Shown here: piece by piece, positions 1 to 11,960 of the stretch
How the letters are laid out: each line of letters starts with the position of its first letter
How positions within the stretch are numbered: position 1 is the first letter of the stretch
Assembly: GCA_030544215.1 (NCBI GenBank)
Contig: JARZZO010000011.1
Coordinates: 7,674,001 to 7,738,000, forward strand
Direction of reading: 5' to 3'
Length of the DNA stretch: 64,000 nt
Origin: Zantedeschia hybrid cultivar
Taxonomy: Eukaryota; Streptophyta; Magnoliopsida; Alismatales; Araceae
The notes under the pieces: model-generated
What the model saw: the letters and a program-made list of their open reading frames with translations, nothing else
Told to the model about the DNA's origin: nothing
Databases searched by the model: none
Translations under genes and position numbers: made by a program

Positions 1-750
1 TCTTATGTTTTAAAATCCAACTGAACTTAACATGTATAGGACATGAATGTGGATGCCAAATACATATGAAGAATACTATTATACTATACTTTTTACTACT
101 CTTTTTTTACTACATTCACTAAGAACTATTAGATCATTTGATCAAACCACTCATGTTCATGTTACTTTTGGTATAACTTTTCTTTTATAACTATTACATT
201 TAATGAGAATTTTTTGATCTAGTAAACAAATGATTTGAAATGAGTGTGGTGATCAAAAGGATATATAGTAGAGAAGAACAAGAGACACCCTATTTAGGAC
301 TAATGGCCTGCGTTTTTAAGGAAAAAGAAGCGTTCTCCCATGGGTGTCATTTTCTCAAAGATGAGGCGATATAGTATGATCTCTAGACCTTTTTTTCTCC
401 AGGGCCATTTTGATGAGGAGATCCTCTCAGTACGGACTCTGGTCCAAGCACGTACTGGAAAGATCTCTTCTCAATAAAAAGGGTCTACATCATTAACACA
501 GAAAAAAAAGAGAACATATCGCTTGCTTTATTTCTTTACCAGAAGTCTTACAGGAGACCATTTATCATTGTTGCAACCATTGGTACTCGACGAACTCACA
601 GAGCAGTAGCGTGAGAAAGCGTTAAACTAACATACATGCATCCACAGAGAAAGAAAAATACATGCTTAATTGGTAGAAACATATCCTATCTTTATATATT
701 GTGTGGCCTGATATATAGCATTTTCGACGGGCAGATGATCACAAGATCAA
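1..750. other. Intergenic, nothing recognised
   Basis: AT-rich DNA downstream of the first phytocyanin-like gene. No ORF with family resemblance, no TIR pair and no tandem repeat could be recognised here. The end of this stretch (about 735-787) is the decayed 3' coding and UTR sequence of that gene. Confidence 0.6.
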
Positions 751-787
751 TCACTGGGACTTCTTCTTAATCACTCCCCCCCGCCCT

Positions 788-1931
788 CTAAGGCCTCGCA
801 GGCAACCTGTAGATCTTATGACGAGGTACAAGGCAAGCAGGGCAAACAATAGGGTTAGCAAGAGAACAAGCCTGGTTAGAAGGTTTGGAACACACTACTG
901 GACCCAGAGGCAGGCCTGATCGCGGCGTTACCTGTAAAAGAGCGGGAAACCTCATTCTGCCATTACGGCAGTCGCCGACGCTGCGCATGCTGGCGATGTA
1001 GTATGTCTTTAGCTGCGACAGCGGCAACGTATAGTTCTTCCCCTCCGCGACGTCCCCCTTGTAGATACCACCCTGGCAGTCTTGCATGCTTTGTTTGCCT
1101 TTCATTTCGTACACGCTGTGACCGTGCTTGCTACTTCCTTCTCCATACACAAATACTACTCCAACGAACACACAGCAAATTAGACGATGAGAGAGTTTGC
1201 CCGCTAACTGGCTTTAGTTAATCTTTCTTTGGGTTACTTCTTTCCACTGTAATATTGTTCTATACATACTCTGTTATGTTGTGTTAATCTTTTAAGAAAC
1301 GAAATCATCCACAGTCTATGTTGGACCGTAGATGATCAGTAACGTGGAGAGGAGGGCGAGGGACTTCTAAAATCTCTCCCCTGATCGCAAAATGCACCTC
1401 CTCCCTCGTTGCTGATCGTCTAAACAGGAAACCATCTTTGTCATTTGGAACTACGGTTAAAGGTCAACCCCCAAACAGGATCAGGTAAGGAAATAAAATC
1501 ATGTTCTCTTTGGATTAGTCAGATTCTATTTTCAATTGAAACTAATTTTAGTACGAACAAAATCTAAGGCCGGGGATTTAGTTAAGAAAATGTTGTAGGT
1601 GGACGGCTGTAGCATGCAAGGGGGTACAAGCAATAATGCCTCGGCGGCGAAGATAGTTCCAAAGGTAGGCTTATACACAACATCCTCCTGTTAGCAGATA
1701 AATGGAGACCGATTTGTGAAGGCGATCTTCTATGCTGGAAGTAGTTTGCTCACCCAAGGTGTCGCCTCGGTAGAAAGGTATATTCCTGGCCCATACCTCG
1801 TAGTCGAAGCCATAGCGCCAGCTGATCACTATGGATCTTCCGGCACTCGACGCCGGCGGGGAGGCCAACAGCAGCAGCAGGTGGAGGGCCATGGCCAGAG
1901 GATGATGGAGGCCGTACTTTGGAGCCATCAT
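788..1931 (-). CDS. Phytocyanin-like protein, copy 1 (two exons, frameshifted C-terminus)
   Basis: Exon 1 is 1931-1754 and exon 2 is 1155-788. The donor GTGAGC (1753-1748) and acceptor AG (1157-1156) join in phase 1 to give 181 codons. The ATG at 1931 is chosen because the sister gene starts with the same Met-Met. Residues 1-30 are a signal peptide. WRYGFDYEVW and FYRGDTLVF are the start of a plant cupredoxin (phytocyanin) fold, and YYIASMRSVGDCRNGRMRF is its end. Known phytocyanins bind copper by His, Cys, His and Met/Gln. Here the FAC cysteine is Ser and the His before the last Cys is gone, so no type 1 copper site is expected; the two disulfide cysteines remain. Compared with copy 2 there is a 2-base insertion near 880-890. 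The last about 30 residues are therefore out of frame, while the other frame still encodes a membrane segment and basic tail ending at 751. Function is not known; it resembles early-nodulin-like proteins without copper. Confidence 0.72.
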
Positions 1932-4740
1932 CTCCGAGTGAAGTAGCTCTTCAGCCCACCTCGATCGTAGAAAAGGGAGGCAAAAATTCTCAAAATCCCA
2001 CCTCACTCAGGTCTTCCCCTGATTGGCGAAATGTCTTCCCTTTTTTACCGATCGTAGACGATCCGTCGAAGACCGTAAACGATCTCAACTCTTCTTGTAG
2101 ACAGAGGACGGGGCTGACAGCGACTCGCGGGATACATGTTGACGTCTTAGGAGACTAAAGCCGAAAACTGTGACTCGGCAAATTCAGAGGTAGTTCTGTG
2201 AAAAGACATTTTATACAAAAGTCTTTGACGTCTTCCTCATGAAATGGAAAGGGACTTTTACCTCATAAATACTGTATTTGTAGTATACCCCTGACCCACA
2301 TTTTGATAGCAAGACACCTGAAATTTTAGAAAGCATTTCAGTTATGCCCAAACCATCAAAAAAACATGAACTCCAAGTCCTAGTGCTGCAAGTGAATCTA
2401 GTTGATCCGCAATCTAATCCGCCCTTATCCACAAAATTTAATATAATTCGTGAATTTATAGATTAAATTAGTATATGAGTTAAAAGTCTTCATCTACACC
2501 TTTTATAGATCAGATAATGGATTGACAACCTCAAAGTCAATCTGCCATGATCTGTTCCGATTCATAAGTTCTTACATATTAGATTGGATATTTAAATTAT
2601 ACCCGTGAAGATCTACAGATATCCTCTCTGATTCATAGTTTTTCCATGTGAAGGGATGGGAAAATAGATCCAAAAAAATATTTTAAAAATATGAAACATA
2701 TTTTACCAACTAATTTTTATCTACGTTTAGAAAGTATGTGAAAGTTAGTTGAAAAATCGAAAAAATTGTAGCCAACGCAAACACCCCCTTACTGCATCTC
2801 ACCGACATTGTCGTGTGTAACGGCAACGACAATGTAATTCTCTTTTTTTTTAATTTTCTTTAACTTGCTGGGGTGAAGGAGGCTGTCTCCCCACAACTCG
2901 GCATCTCTGGTGGGACGGTCAAAAAATTACTCATTTTATATATATATATCTTTACCAGAGGTATGGGCATATAAGTGGTTAGCATTGTCCTCCCTAAAAA
3001 TCGTAGTACCAAACATGTGATGTTGCAGGAGACGTCTGCGTGGGGAGGAGCCATGCCAACGGCCAAAATGGTTCCCATTAGTCGCTAATCAGCGGGTAAA
3101 GACAACTTTTTTTGGGCTCTTGCAAATAACTCTCTAAAAAATATTATATAGATAACCTCTTGTATAAATTATATTTATATATAGTCCCCTTACTTATGGT
3201 ATTACTTAAATATGCAAGTTTATTTTGAATTTTATCTAAATTAAAACATTGTCATCCTACTTAGAATATGTGAAAGTTATAAAATAAAAATACTAATAAT
3301 AGCTTAAGTTAAGCTACGAACACTTCACAAGAAAACTGGCATAAGCATCCACCTGTAAACTTACTATATACATCTTGCATAAATAAATAAATATAAATTT
3401 TAATGTAGAGTGAAAATATTTTAACTAAGGTGAATTTAAAAAGAAAGTATATAGTTCAGGGGTCATATGCACATACCACTATAATTGATATAATTGAGGG
3501 GGGTTATATCCAAATATAAATTATACAGGAGTTATCTACTATAATGCGGAACCTTTTAGAGCTTAAAACCCCTTTTTTCCTTTGTATTTTGCCTCCTGAT
3601 TACTTGGTGAAATGCATAGAACCATCAATAAAGTATTCAAGGAAGCAAGAAATCACATTATAAAGGGATTTAGGGATCTCATTGCCGGCGCCACTGACAA
3701 TGCATATGCATGAAAAAAGAATGAGTGTAATCGCGCATTTATAGTGCTTCCATTATTTCTTACTTAACACCTGCTTATGCCAGGGCATGGGTTTTATTGA
3801 AACATTATTCCCTTTGGATTTTTGAGATGTATCGTTGAATTTTGCCTTAGAATAAGTGATGTGACTGATGTCGACACTACTAGCGAGACTCACGGTTTTT
3901 TCTTTTTTAATAAGGTGACACAATGGTCAGATATATACAGTTGTTTACTACTGACCAAGATTCAATTTCAAGAAGTGTTGGAACGTTTAGCATAAGTAAG
4001 AGAGTATTCTGTGCTGAGTCCAAATACATAGTCCATCTAATTAGGTGAGAATTTCAAGTCAAACTGATTTTCGAAAAAATAATTTCACGAACAAAGAAGT
4101 ATAAATCCCGCGGAAGTACGCGTCGAACGACTTAGGACCTTTTAGACTCCCAACTAAATTTAACCTGGAAACCTCTCAAAAGGAGACCATGTGGTGAAGC
4201 CAATTGAGCTACTCGGCTGGTTCAACTAGCAAGACCCACTTTGCCCTCGTTGATTTCGCATCCAAGTAATAAACAAGTTTATAAAATGCATAAAGGATAG
4301 CTATTACTGTACACCTACATCTAAATTGATGTAAATTCTTTTACATTACAATTTATATTAATACATATTAATCAAGAAGGGTCTTTTGTATAAATAATCC
4401 AAAACTAACCATATTTATGTTCATACCCTCAACTCATAATATTATATAAAATATCTCTAAAAATTTCAGAAGTATTGTAGTTATACTCCCTCCCTCAAAA
4501 TATCGTACCAACATAATATGTCAGAAAGATTTAGGAGTATACATGTAAATTTTGATAAAATCAAGAGTATATATACAAAATTTTAGTAAATTTATGGATA
4601 TACATGTAAAAATATCTATAATTCTTTTAGTATACTCGATTAAAGTTTATGGCACTTTGACTGAGGAATATAACCATAATGCTTTTGAAAGAAGTTGGAA
4701 GTATATATACAAATACACCAATTTTCAAAAGTATTTATGT
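1932..4740. other. Intergenic, AT-rich
   Basis: No gene was recognised. Around 3118-3550 the two ends are roughly inverted copies of each other: left AGATAACCTCTTGTATAAAT against right ATTTATACAGGAGTTATCT in opposite orientation, with related flanking sequence. This suggests a diverged TIR element of about 430 bp. The rest shows only AT-rich DNA. Confidence 0.45.
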
Positions 4741-5445
4741 AAAAATCTCAATCAAGAATTTATTTTTATTGATTTTAACATTGATGCTCTTAAAATCAAA
4801 ATATTTATGATATTTTACAATACACCAAACAAACCGTACTGTAAATATCAACTTAGACTGTAGCTATTTATGTTTTCTAGGCTTTTCAGTGTCAACGTTA
4901 ATTAATGATCTAGATCTACTCATGACGATGGTCAAACACTGCACAGCAGTTGCGCATGTGGCTTACGGTTCTCACACATGTAAAGGTTTGTCAGTGGAAA
5001 TATACATAGGCACCGGGGACCCTCCAAGGATTCCCTCGGTCTTCAGTTATCAATGGTCAGGAAGATACGAGAGTATTCCCAAGGCCCAAGTGGCGGACGG
5101 AAAAGGTCCCAAGGACCTCCACACTTGCCCTCTCGGTGATACGGGTTTTTGTGGGCTGCTTGGCTAGTTAGCTGTTATGGCATCTGGGCTGCTTGGGCTC
5201 CTTCCGGTTTGTTCCCTTCTTGGGTTAGTTTTGGGCCTTGAGATTTCACCCTGTTCAATATTAAATCAAGACCTTTATTTTCATTGATTTTAACACTAAT
5301 AATTTTAAAATCAAGATTAGGCATTTTACAATACACCAAACCGAACGTGCCCTAAATATCAACTCAGACTCTAGCTGTATTTATGTTTTTAGACTTTCAG
5401 TCTCATCTGAGAACGTTAATGAATGATCTACTGATCATGACGATT
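4741..5445. repeat. Diverged direct duplication flanking about 330 bp
   Basis: The segment 4741-4928 (beginning AATCAAGAATTTATTTTTAT, containing ATTTTACAATACACCAAAC and ending near CATGACGATGG) recurs at 5257-5445 with substitutions and small indels. Both lie downstream of the second phytocyanin-like gene, so they may be traces of the local duplication that made the gene pair. The sequence between them has one ORF (4889-5167) with no recognisable family. Confidence 0.55.
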
Positions 5446-5666
5446 GTTATAGTGGTATGAACATGGTCGTCACAGCTCACATCTCATACGTTTACGTCTA
5501 TCAGTTTCAACAGTCATCAATCGGTACATCAAGAACTCAAAGACCAGAGGCGTAAAAATGCATCATGCCTCCACAAACGAAGCAGCTCACGGCAAACATC
5601 GATCCTGCCTTTGTATATTTAGTGTAGCATCTAAACAAACTTCCGACGAACAGGTAACAAGATCAA

Positions 5667-6906
5667 TCACTGGGGCTTCTTCTTAATCACAGCTCCCCGA
5701 AGGGCTCGCAGGCCCCCTATGCAGGCCAGCAGGGCAAAGAGGATTAGCAGGAGAACAAAGACAAGCCCGGTTAGAAGCTGGGAAACCCACGGTGACCCTG
5801 TGGCAGGCCTGGGCGTATGCTGTATCAAAGCAGGAAACTTCATTTTGCCCTTACTGCAGTCGTCTCTGCTCGCGCTGGCGAAGAAGTATCCCTTCGTCTG
5901 CGACAGCCTAACCGAGACGTTCTTCCCCTCTTTGACGATCCCCTGTGGGGTGGATCTGAACCAGCCAAACTGGCAAGTAGCCATGTAAGTCTGGTTCTTC
6001 ATCAGGTCCACCCTGTGCTCGGGATACTTCCGCGTGTTGTCACCTTCTTCTGCATACACAAATACTGCCACAGCAAATCGGCTTAAGGGAGTTGCGTGGA
6101 CTCACATGCATAAAGTATAGGGATGCAAAAGGTCATAGATCAGTTAATGAATAGTTTTTTCTAAACTCATGTATAACCGATAAGATAACAGACACAAATC
6201 TTTTCTAACTGAATACATATGATCTAATAACTCGGCTGATTTTTCGCTTATAGAACAGTACTTAACTAACATTAGCCTTTCTAAATCAAGAATATAACAG
6301 ATACAGTATCGGATCTACATCCAATCTGCACAGAATCTGACTCATTTGCATCCCTAACATAGAGTGTTGCCATCTAATAAGAGATAAGCTGCAAAATTAC
6401 CTTTGAATTGGAGTGGGATTCTCGGGTTTGACTGGAGTGGAGTTTGGGATTAGAATTGAGGGGTTAGAGGCACAGGTCAATCAGATTTGGCATCAACCCG
6501 ACTTAACTCGACCTGAATTGTGTGGTTGAATTGGAGTGGGTTTTGAGAGTAGAATTGAGAGGCTAGAGTCGCAGATCAGGTTATCTAAATTAGCATCAAC
6601 TCGACTTAACTCGGGGTACTAAAATAGCACGGTATTCTGTTCTTTTACATAGATGAAGAATAATTTGAGAAAACTGTATTCTGCATGTGAAAAACCTAAC
6701 CTAAGGTGTTGTCTACTTGGAAATTAATCTGTATCCTTGGCCCATGTCTCGTAGTCGAAGCCATAGCGCCACTTGATCACTATAGTCCGTCGTTCGTTGC
6801 GGGGATCCGCATGTCCATCGGCACCAGACGACGCCGGCGTGGAGGCCAACAGCAGCAGGAGGGCGATGGCCAGTGCTACTGGAAGATGGAGCTCGCTTGC
6901 CATCAT
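5667..6906 (-). pseudogene. Phytocyanin-like protein, copy 2 (1-base frameshift in exon 1)
   Basis: Exon 1 is 6906-6701 and exon 2 is 6064-5667; donor GTTAGG and acceptor AG lie at the same places as in copy 1. Total exon length is 604 nt, one more than a multiple of three. An extra base near 6725-6730 creates a TAA just after WAKDTD; past it the correct frame resumes as FQVDNTLVFVYAEEG. Residues 1-29 are a signal peptide. The cupredoxin domain follows, with PEHRV (first His kept), TYMATC and YFFASASRDDCSKGKMKF. The Cys and second His copper ligands are Ser and Asp, so no blue-copper site is expected. The C-terminus is intact: a stretch of about 23 hydrophobic residues, then LRALRGAVIKKKPQ. 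That is a type I membrane topology with a C-terminal KKxx tail, unlike the GPI signal usual in this family. It could be a recent pseudogene or a sequencing error at one base. Confidence 0.7.
6118..6356. mobile_element. 239 bp TIR element in the copy 2 intron
   Basis: The ends are perfect inverted repeats: TAGGGATGCAAA at 6118-6129 and TTTGCATCCCTA at 6345-6356. The outermost TA could be a TA target duplication. It lies inside the single intron of the second phytocyanin-like gene and is absent from the shorter intron of copy 1. It has no coding capacity, so it is a non-autonomous MITE. Confidence 0.7.
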
Positions 6907-7328
6907 CTCCTGGTGAATTGAAGCAGCTCAGCTCTCTCAACCTTGCTCGCGGAAAAGAGAACTACGTAGGGAGTTTACGGAGGGTGTGGAAGAGGAGGAG
7001 GTGTGGTGGTTTGGTTTAGTTTCTCATCGATCCTCAACTAGTCTGGCGGATAGGTTAATGTAATGCGCACATTGTGAAGGTTGAAGCTCTCAGAGCCCAC
7101 AGAAAATTGTGGCTTCCAAGCTGGTGAATTTAAAACCTATCTTGTAACATACGTTCAGATGTAAATGGTAACGGTCCTACAAGGATAATAATGTTACCCC
7201 CCGAATCTATCTATGAGGCGTAAAGTGAAGGATTGATGCACCAATATTTCTCTCTCCCGTAAGAAACGAAACGCGCGAGCATATGTAGCATTAGGTACAT
7301 CCAGATTCAGAGGTGAGCATACCTAGGT
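6907..7328. other. Upstream region of phytocyanin-like copy 2
   Basis: This stretch should contain the promoter of the minus-strand gene. No clear TATA box or motif could be assigned, and no other gene was seen. Confidence 0.4.
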
Positions 7329-8260
7329 ATAGGAATGTAAAGAGATACAGATTGGCTATAATAGTACCTCTATAATCATTATATATGGAAATAATCGAGT
7401 GGGATAGTTGGCTTCACCAGTTGCCTCATTCTGGGTGGTCTTAGGTTCAATCTTGATTAATGTCTAAAAACTTTTCAGTTATACAGCTAAAGTACTGTTG
7501 GGATCTTTTTATCTTCTGTGGGATTGCTTTCTCGGATAATCAAGCCGACTAGGAATTCTCTCCTAATTAGGCTGATTTATTGACCAGAAATATCTCTAAC
7601 TCTGGTAGATCTCTCAAGCTTGGCCCAGAATGGAACCAGGTCACTTGTATGTATATGTATATATTTGGCCATTGAGCCATTTCTCAAAAACAAAGTAACT
7701 TTATCATTATCCTTTTAAGTAATATATACCTTTATCCTTATCCTGATGAATCTATACCTAGCAAGATTATTATAAATTATTGAAAGTGAATACATAAGGG
7801 TTTAATTACCAAATAATACTCTGCACGAACAAAAGCATATAAACCACTTATGTTGCTTCTAGAAGTTCTAGAACAAAAGGAATCTTACTTTCAAACAATG
7901 TATACGTTCTTTTCAAGTACTTCTCATAAATTTACTCGTACAATATGTGACATATGTAAAAATGAATCTTGCAAATTAATGAATGATAGAAATATTTTAG
8001 ACATTAAGACATGTAATTATATCAGAGCTTCCATTTATAAAGGAGTGAACGAGAGTTGTACATAAGATATGATAGATGGTTAAAGATGAGTGAAAGAAAA
8101 ATAGATACATACTTGGATAATTGGATTCAGAAATAGGGGTATTCTTCTCCTAAATTGTTCGGATGTAGATAGTATCCTTATCTTTCAAATTATATCCGCT
8201 AGTGATCTTTAAGCTTTGGAAATAACATGCACGGATTTTCTGGTGCCATTTACATCCTTA
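7329..8260. mobile_element. Probable TIR element, about 930 bp
   Basis: The left end reads TATAGGAATGTAAAG (from 7329) and the right end TTTACATCCTTA (8249-8260). These are inverted with one or two mismatches and match the terminal pattern of the elements at 6118 and 19220. The interior is AT-rich, and the short ORF 7850-8065 resembles nothing known. Ends are less certain than for the other two members. Confidence 0.45.
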
Positions 8261-8974
8261 CGTATGCCTCATCTTATGTTACAATTTTATCTCTAATCAT
8301 TGCTTCAACAAAATTATAACGGATACTGGTTCTACGTACAAGAAATATTTGTGGCATGACTGGAGGCGCACCTAGAACGATATGCGTGACAATTCTCGAC
8401 GGCTCCGTACATGCATGTTTTCCGAACGTAGATGGCAATTCATGGGAAGTATGTACATGGAGAATGTAATTATACAAAATAGTGTAATGGAGAATTAAAA
8501 TAAAATGCAATTTTTGACTGTTCTACTAATCCTATTAATGGCTCCATATCATTGATAAAATAGCTATATATTTAGGGTGGACGTGCAACTTAATTAGATG
8601 CACACTCGGGCCATGTGTACCAAATACGTATAAACCCTCGTTCTATATAGTCATGAATAAGAAAGCCAAGAAAGTTATGTAAGGTATAAATTATAAATCA
8701 AAGTGAGCAATTGCTTCAAAACTTAGTCTCTTTGTTCGCATTCAAGGGAGGACACGGTGAATGTCCGATTAGATAGTTAACCTTACGCATGTTCGGCGGT
8801 CAAAAGTCTTGTGCAAGACCTTATCGTGTCTTGTGCAAAGTCATAAAGGAGGCCATTTATAAAGTGGTCCAAAGAAGAGGGCGGAATGATGGATATCCGG
8901 AATCCACTTAAAGTGAGACTCTTGTAAAGTGCTTCTTTTGGAGATTTTTACTGGAAAATGGATTGTTTCAACCA
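8261..8974. other. Intergenic, nothing recognised
   Basis: AT-rich sequence with no convincing ORF, TIR or tandem repeat. Confidence 0.5.
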
Positions 8975-9168
8975 AAGTTCGCCGACTCGACGAGTCGGAC
9001 CGACTTAAATTTCTTATGATCCGGTATGAGTCAAGTTGACTCGTGTTGTCTTGTACGAGTCGTATGGTCAAATCGTATAGATTAGGTCGAGTCGCACCGG
9101 CTCTAGTTCGTCTTGATACAGTACGAGTCGTCCGAATCGACACGAGTCAATTCGATACGACAAACCCT
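8975..9168. repeat. GAGTCG-rich dispersed repeat, copy A
   Basis: About 190 bp crowded with GAGTCG/CGACTC words (CGACTCGACGAGTCGGAC at the left) and ending CGATACGACAAAC. The same sequence recurs, diverged but collinear, at 23438-23632. No terminal repeats of either copy could be fixed. It may be the core of a non-autonomous element. Confidence 0.7.
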
Positions 9169-9605
9169 AATTTCAACACAAGGAAAGTGAAAATCTCTAT
9201 AGTCATTATTTGAAATGGTCACACAAGTGCATAAGTTTAAACGAGGGAGAATAACTTGTTTTCCCTTCCAACATCTTGCTCATTTTCCTTACTCTTGTCT
9301 TCTCTTCCCTCCGCTCTTCTTATTGGTCATTTAATGTAGAGAATATCTTGCTGCACCGTCCGACGATGTTATGTTGTTTGACGGTATTTTTATTTAACAA
9401 TTTTTTTTTTTTGAAAGGTTTCTACCTCTCTAACCTGATCATGCAATTGAAAATCAACCCCAAATGAACAGTAAAAAATATCATTTAAGATCAATTTTTA
9501 AATTTTCATTTTTTTTGTACTCGTGTGATCAAAGATTAAATTATATGATTAAATTAGACATTATAAAAAATCTAAAAAAATATAGAAAAACAAATAAAAA
9601 TACTG

Positions 9606-9953
9606 TCAGACGACATAATATCCGCGGGCGCAGCTGGCGGAGTGTGATCGCTGGTTTCCGTAAACAGAGGGCGCCGCTGAGGTGCTTTTAGTGGACTCAT
9701 CGGATACACAGGCGAAGTGCATGTGACTGACGGGGAAAGGTGAAATTCTTGCATCCAAGACTAGCCGGGAAGCGGATGAACCACGGCGCCTACCAAAAGT
9801 TGCCGCTACTGTCACCAAGTGCGTGGTGGGCTCCATGTTGACCAAGTTCGTACGATAGCTTCTTCCCTGAACCAACACCACTTCACCGCCTCTTTCACTT
9901 CCATTCGGCTGGGCACGAGCTAGGACCAGCAGCAGCAAACTGAGAAGAAGCAA
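9606..9953 (-). other. Unrecognised coding-like fragment A, secretory N-terminus
   Basis: An open reading frame of 115 codons that is much richer in GC than its AT-rich surroundings. It begins with a hydrophobic leader (LLLSLLLLVLARAQ) and continues QPNGSERGGEVVLVQGRSY and TNLVNMEPTTHLV. A TTCTTTGCTTCTTCTCAG tract just upstream looks like a splice acceptor, so this may be an internal or broken exon. About 120 bp are related to fragment B at 11712-11960. The protein family was not recognised, and no further exons were found. Confidence 0.4.
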
Positions 9954-10286
9954 AGAAATTTATGTTCCCAAAGAATTAGTAAACTTTGTAAAAATTTCAT
10001 ATAAAAATATTAATATTTAATACATAAAAATTAATTTTAAATATAATGTAAAAAATTAAAATTAAAAAATTACTCTAAAGTGAGTTGTTTTCAAATATAA
10101 CTTTTCAAAATATATGATTGCATCACGATTCGACCATGACTTTCCAAAATTATGTTAATCTGACGCAGTAATAGGACTATCTGTACAATCATCCCCGGAG
10201 AGTGGTCCCAGAGAGACTCTTTCTACGCTCTAGCCAATAATAGGACACTTACTCTAAATATATTGACTAGAGAAAAAATATTCTAC
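9954..10286. other. Intergenic, AT-rich
   Basis: No feature could be recognised in this AT-rich stretch. Confidence 0.5.
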
Positions 10287-10289
10287 TTA

Positions 10290-11133
10290 CGCCCTGTTTG
10301 GTTGGAGTATCATAATTGATACAATATTAATTTTGATATTGATATTTTTGAAATATTGAATATCAATATCAAAATTGATATGATACAATATTGTGGTGTT
10401 TGGATAAAGTTGTATGAGTATCAAATGTGATATAAGAGACTGTTTGGATGATTTTCCATATTAATTTTAATTTACTATCATAGCTATGTGATCATTTTGG
10501 TGTACTGTAAAATTTATAAAACATCATAAACTACTATAAAGTAATATCTTCTTCTACTCGGTGTGCTATAAATATTTTAATCATGATAATATTATTTTAA
10601 AATAATAATAAATCAAAATTAGAGATTGAAACTGTAGCAAATTGTTGGGTGTAAATAAACATCTTTCTATTTGCATTTTCAATCCAAAACTTTTGTATTA
10701 ATGATTTTAAAATCATATGTTTTCAACAAATTTAAAATTAAGTTTTTAACGTTGTTTCATGTGTAAATAAAATCAAATTGTACTTAAGTATTATAGATTT
10801 TATTTTAAAAAGTAAAATTACGAGCAATTACGAACAAAGCACAATGCTAAAAGTGCTAAATATTAAAACAAATACAAGCAGGTGGCGGTGGCGGAGAGGA
10901 AGAGAGGTGAGGGGAAGAGATGGAGACGTCAGGGGACATGCACCGCTCCCTCCATCTGTATTCGTTTGAATACATGTAGAAGCCTGTATTAAATCCGCTA
11001 CTATTGAGGGTCTTCAACCAGCATAAATTTCAAAATTAATACAGGGTAATCAAACAACTAATTTAAGTGCTTTTAATATTAATATTAAAAGTAATAGTGA
11101 TACACCCAGTTAATACCATAACCAAACAGGGGG
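10290..11133. mobile_element. PIF/Harbinger-type MITE, 844 bp
   Basis: The termini are CGCCCTGTTTGGTT at the left and AACCAAACAGGGGG at the right, 13 of 14 bases inverted. They are flanked by the direct repeat TTA (10287-10289 and 11134-11136). A 3 bp TTA duplication with such TIRs is typical of Tourist/Harbinger elements. No transposase ORF is present. A short GC-rich patch near 10880-10955 differs in composition from the AT-rich body. Confidence 0.75.
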
Positions 11134-11711
11134 TTAATTAGACTTGTTCGAACCTGTTTTAGCCAAAAAATAAATAAAAAAAAGGTAATAATTCTTTGAG
11201 ATTTTCGATGAAGAACTATTCCCATAACCAGCACTCATCCGACTTAAACAGTGCTGGAGCAAATGGGCCGAGTGGGACGGCTGGGCGGCAGGAAGCCTTC
11301 GCTGAGGCTACCCCTTGGGGGCTGCGGATAATGGTCCGAGTCCAGGCGGTAAAAATCCCCTCATCCTTAATTTTAAAATTTTCTAATAAATTATGATTTA
11401 TTCATTAAACATGCATTCAGAGTAAAAGAATGATTAGATAGTGAATTTTCAAAAACTGGAATTGGTTGATGCGGATGCACCAAATCAGAGCATTTTGGCG
11501 CGGAGAGTTGTTTTTCTTAATGCAAAAGGTCCCATGCATGTTTCTTATCTGAATTAGTATGGGAGGTGACGTTCTATCGCTCAGCGGGACTTCATCCACC
11601 AGTTGTCATGGAAGATCTAAATCCTCCAAGACTATACATATAGGGGGTTACACGTACAATCTAGTAAGTAGGGCTCTCAATGGTCCAAGTTTGGATAGAC
11701 CTATATTCGAA

Positions 11712-11960
11712 TTAAGCAGACTCATAGTACATTGTAGACCCAATAACATTGTTGGGCGGTCCAGCCTCTTCTTGAGGTGGGCCCCATGTTGACCAAGTTC
11801 TCATGAGGAAACTTAGTCCCCAAGCCAACACCACTCCACCGCCTCTTTCATTTCTATTTGGCTGGGCACAAGTCAGGACCAGCAGCAGCAAGGTGAGAAG
11901 AAAAAAAGAAGAAGAGAGCGGCAGCAACAACAGCGTGTAGCGTCTCTGGTCCTTGGGCAT
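11712..11960 (-). other. Unrecognised coding-like fragment B, secretory N-terminus
   Basis: The ORF begins MPKDQRRYTLLLLPL and carries a strong signal-peptide-like leader ending LLLLVLTCAQPNRNERGGG. It matches fragment A through the next about 40 codons at the DNA level, but one or more indels put the NLVNMGP part into another frame. This looks like a decayed copy of the N-terminal exon of the same gene. The product is not recognised. Confidence 0.4.

Noticed and set aside
4889..5167. ORF 4889-5167 as a small gene
   Set aside because: Spans the border of a duplicated non-coding segment; no family likeness and no second exon.
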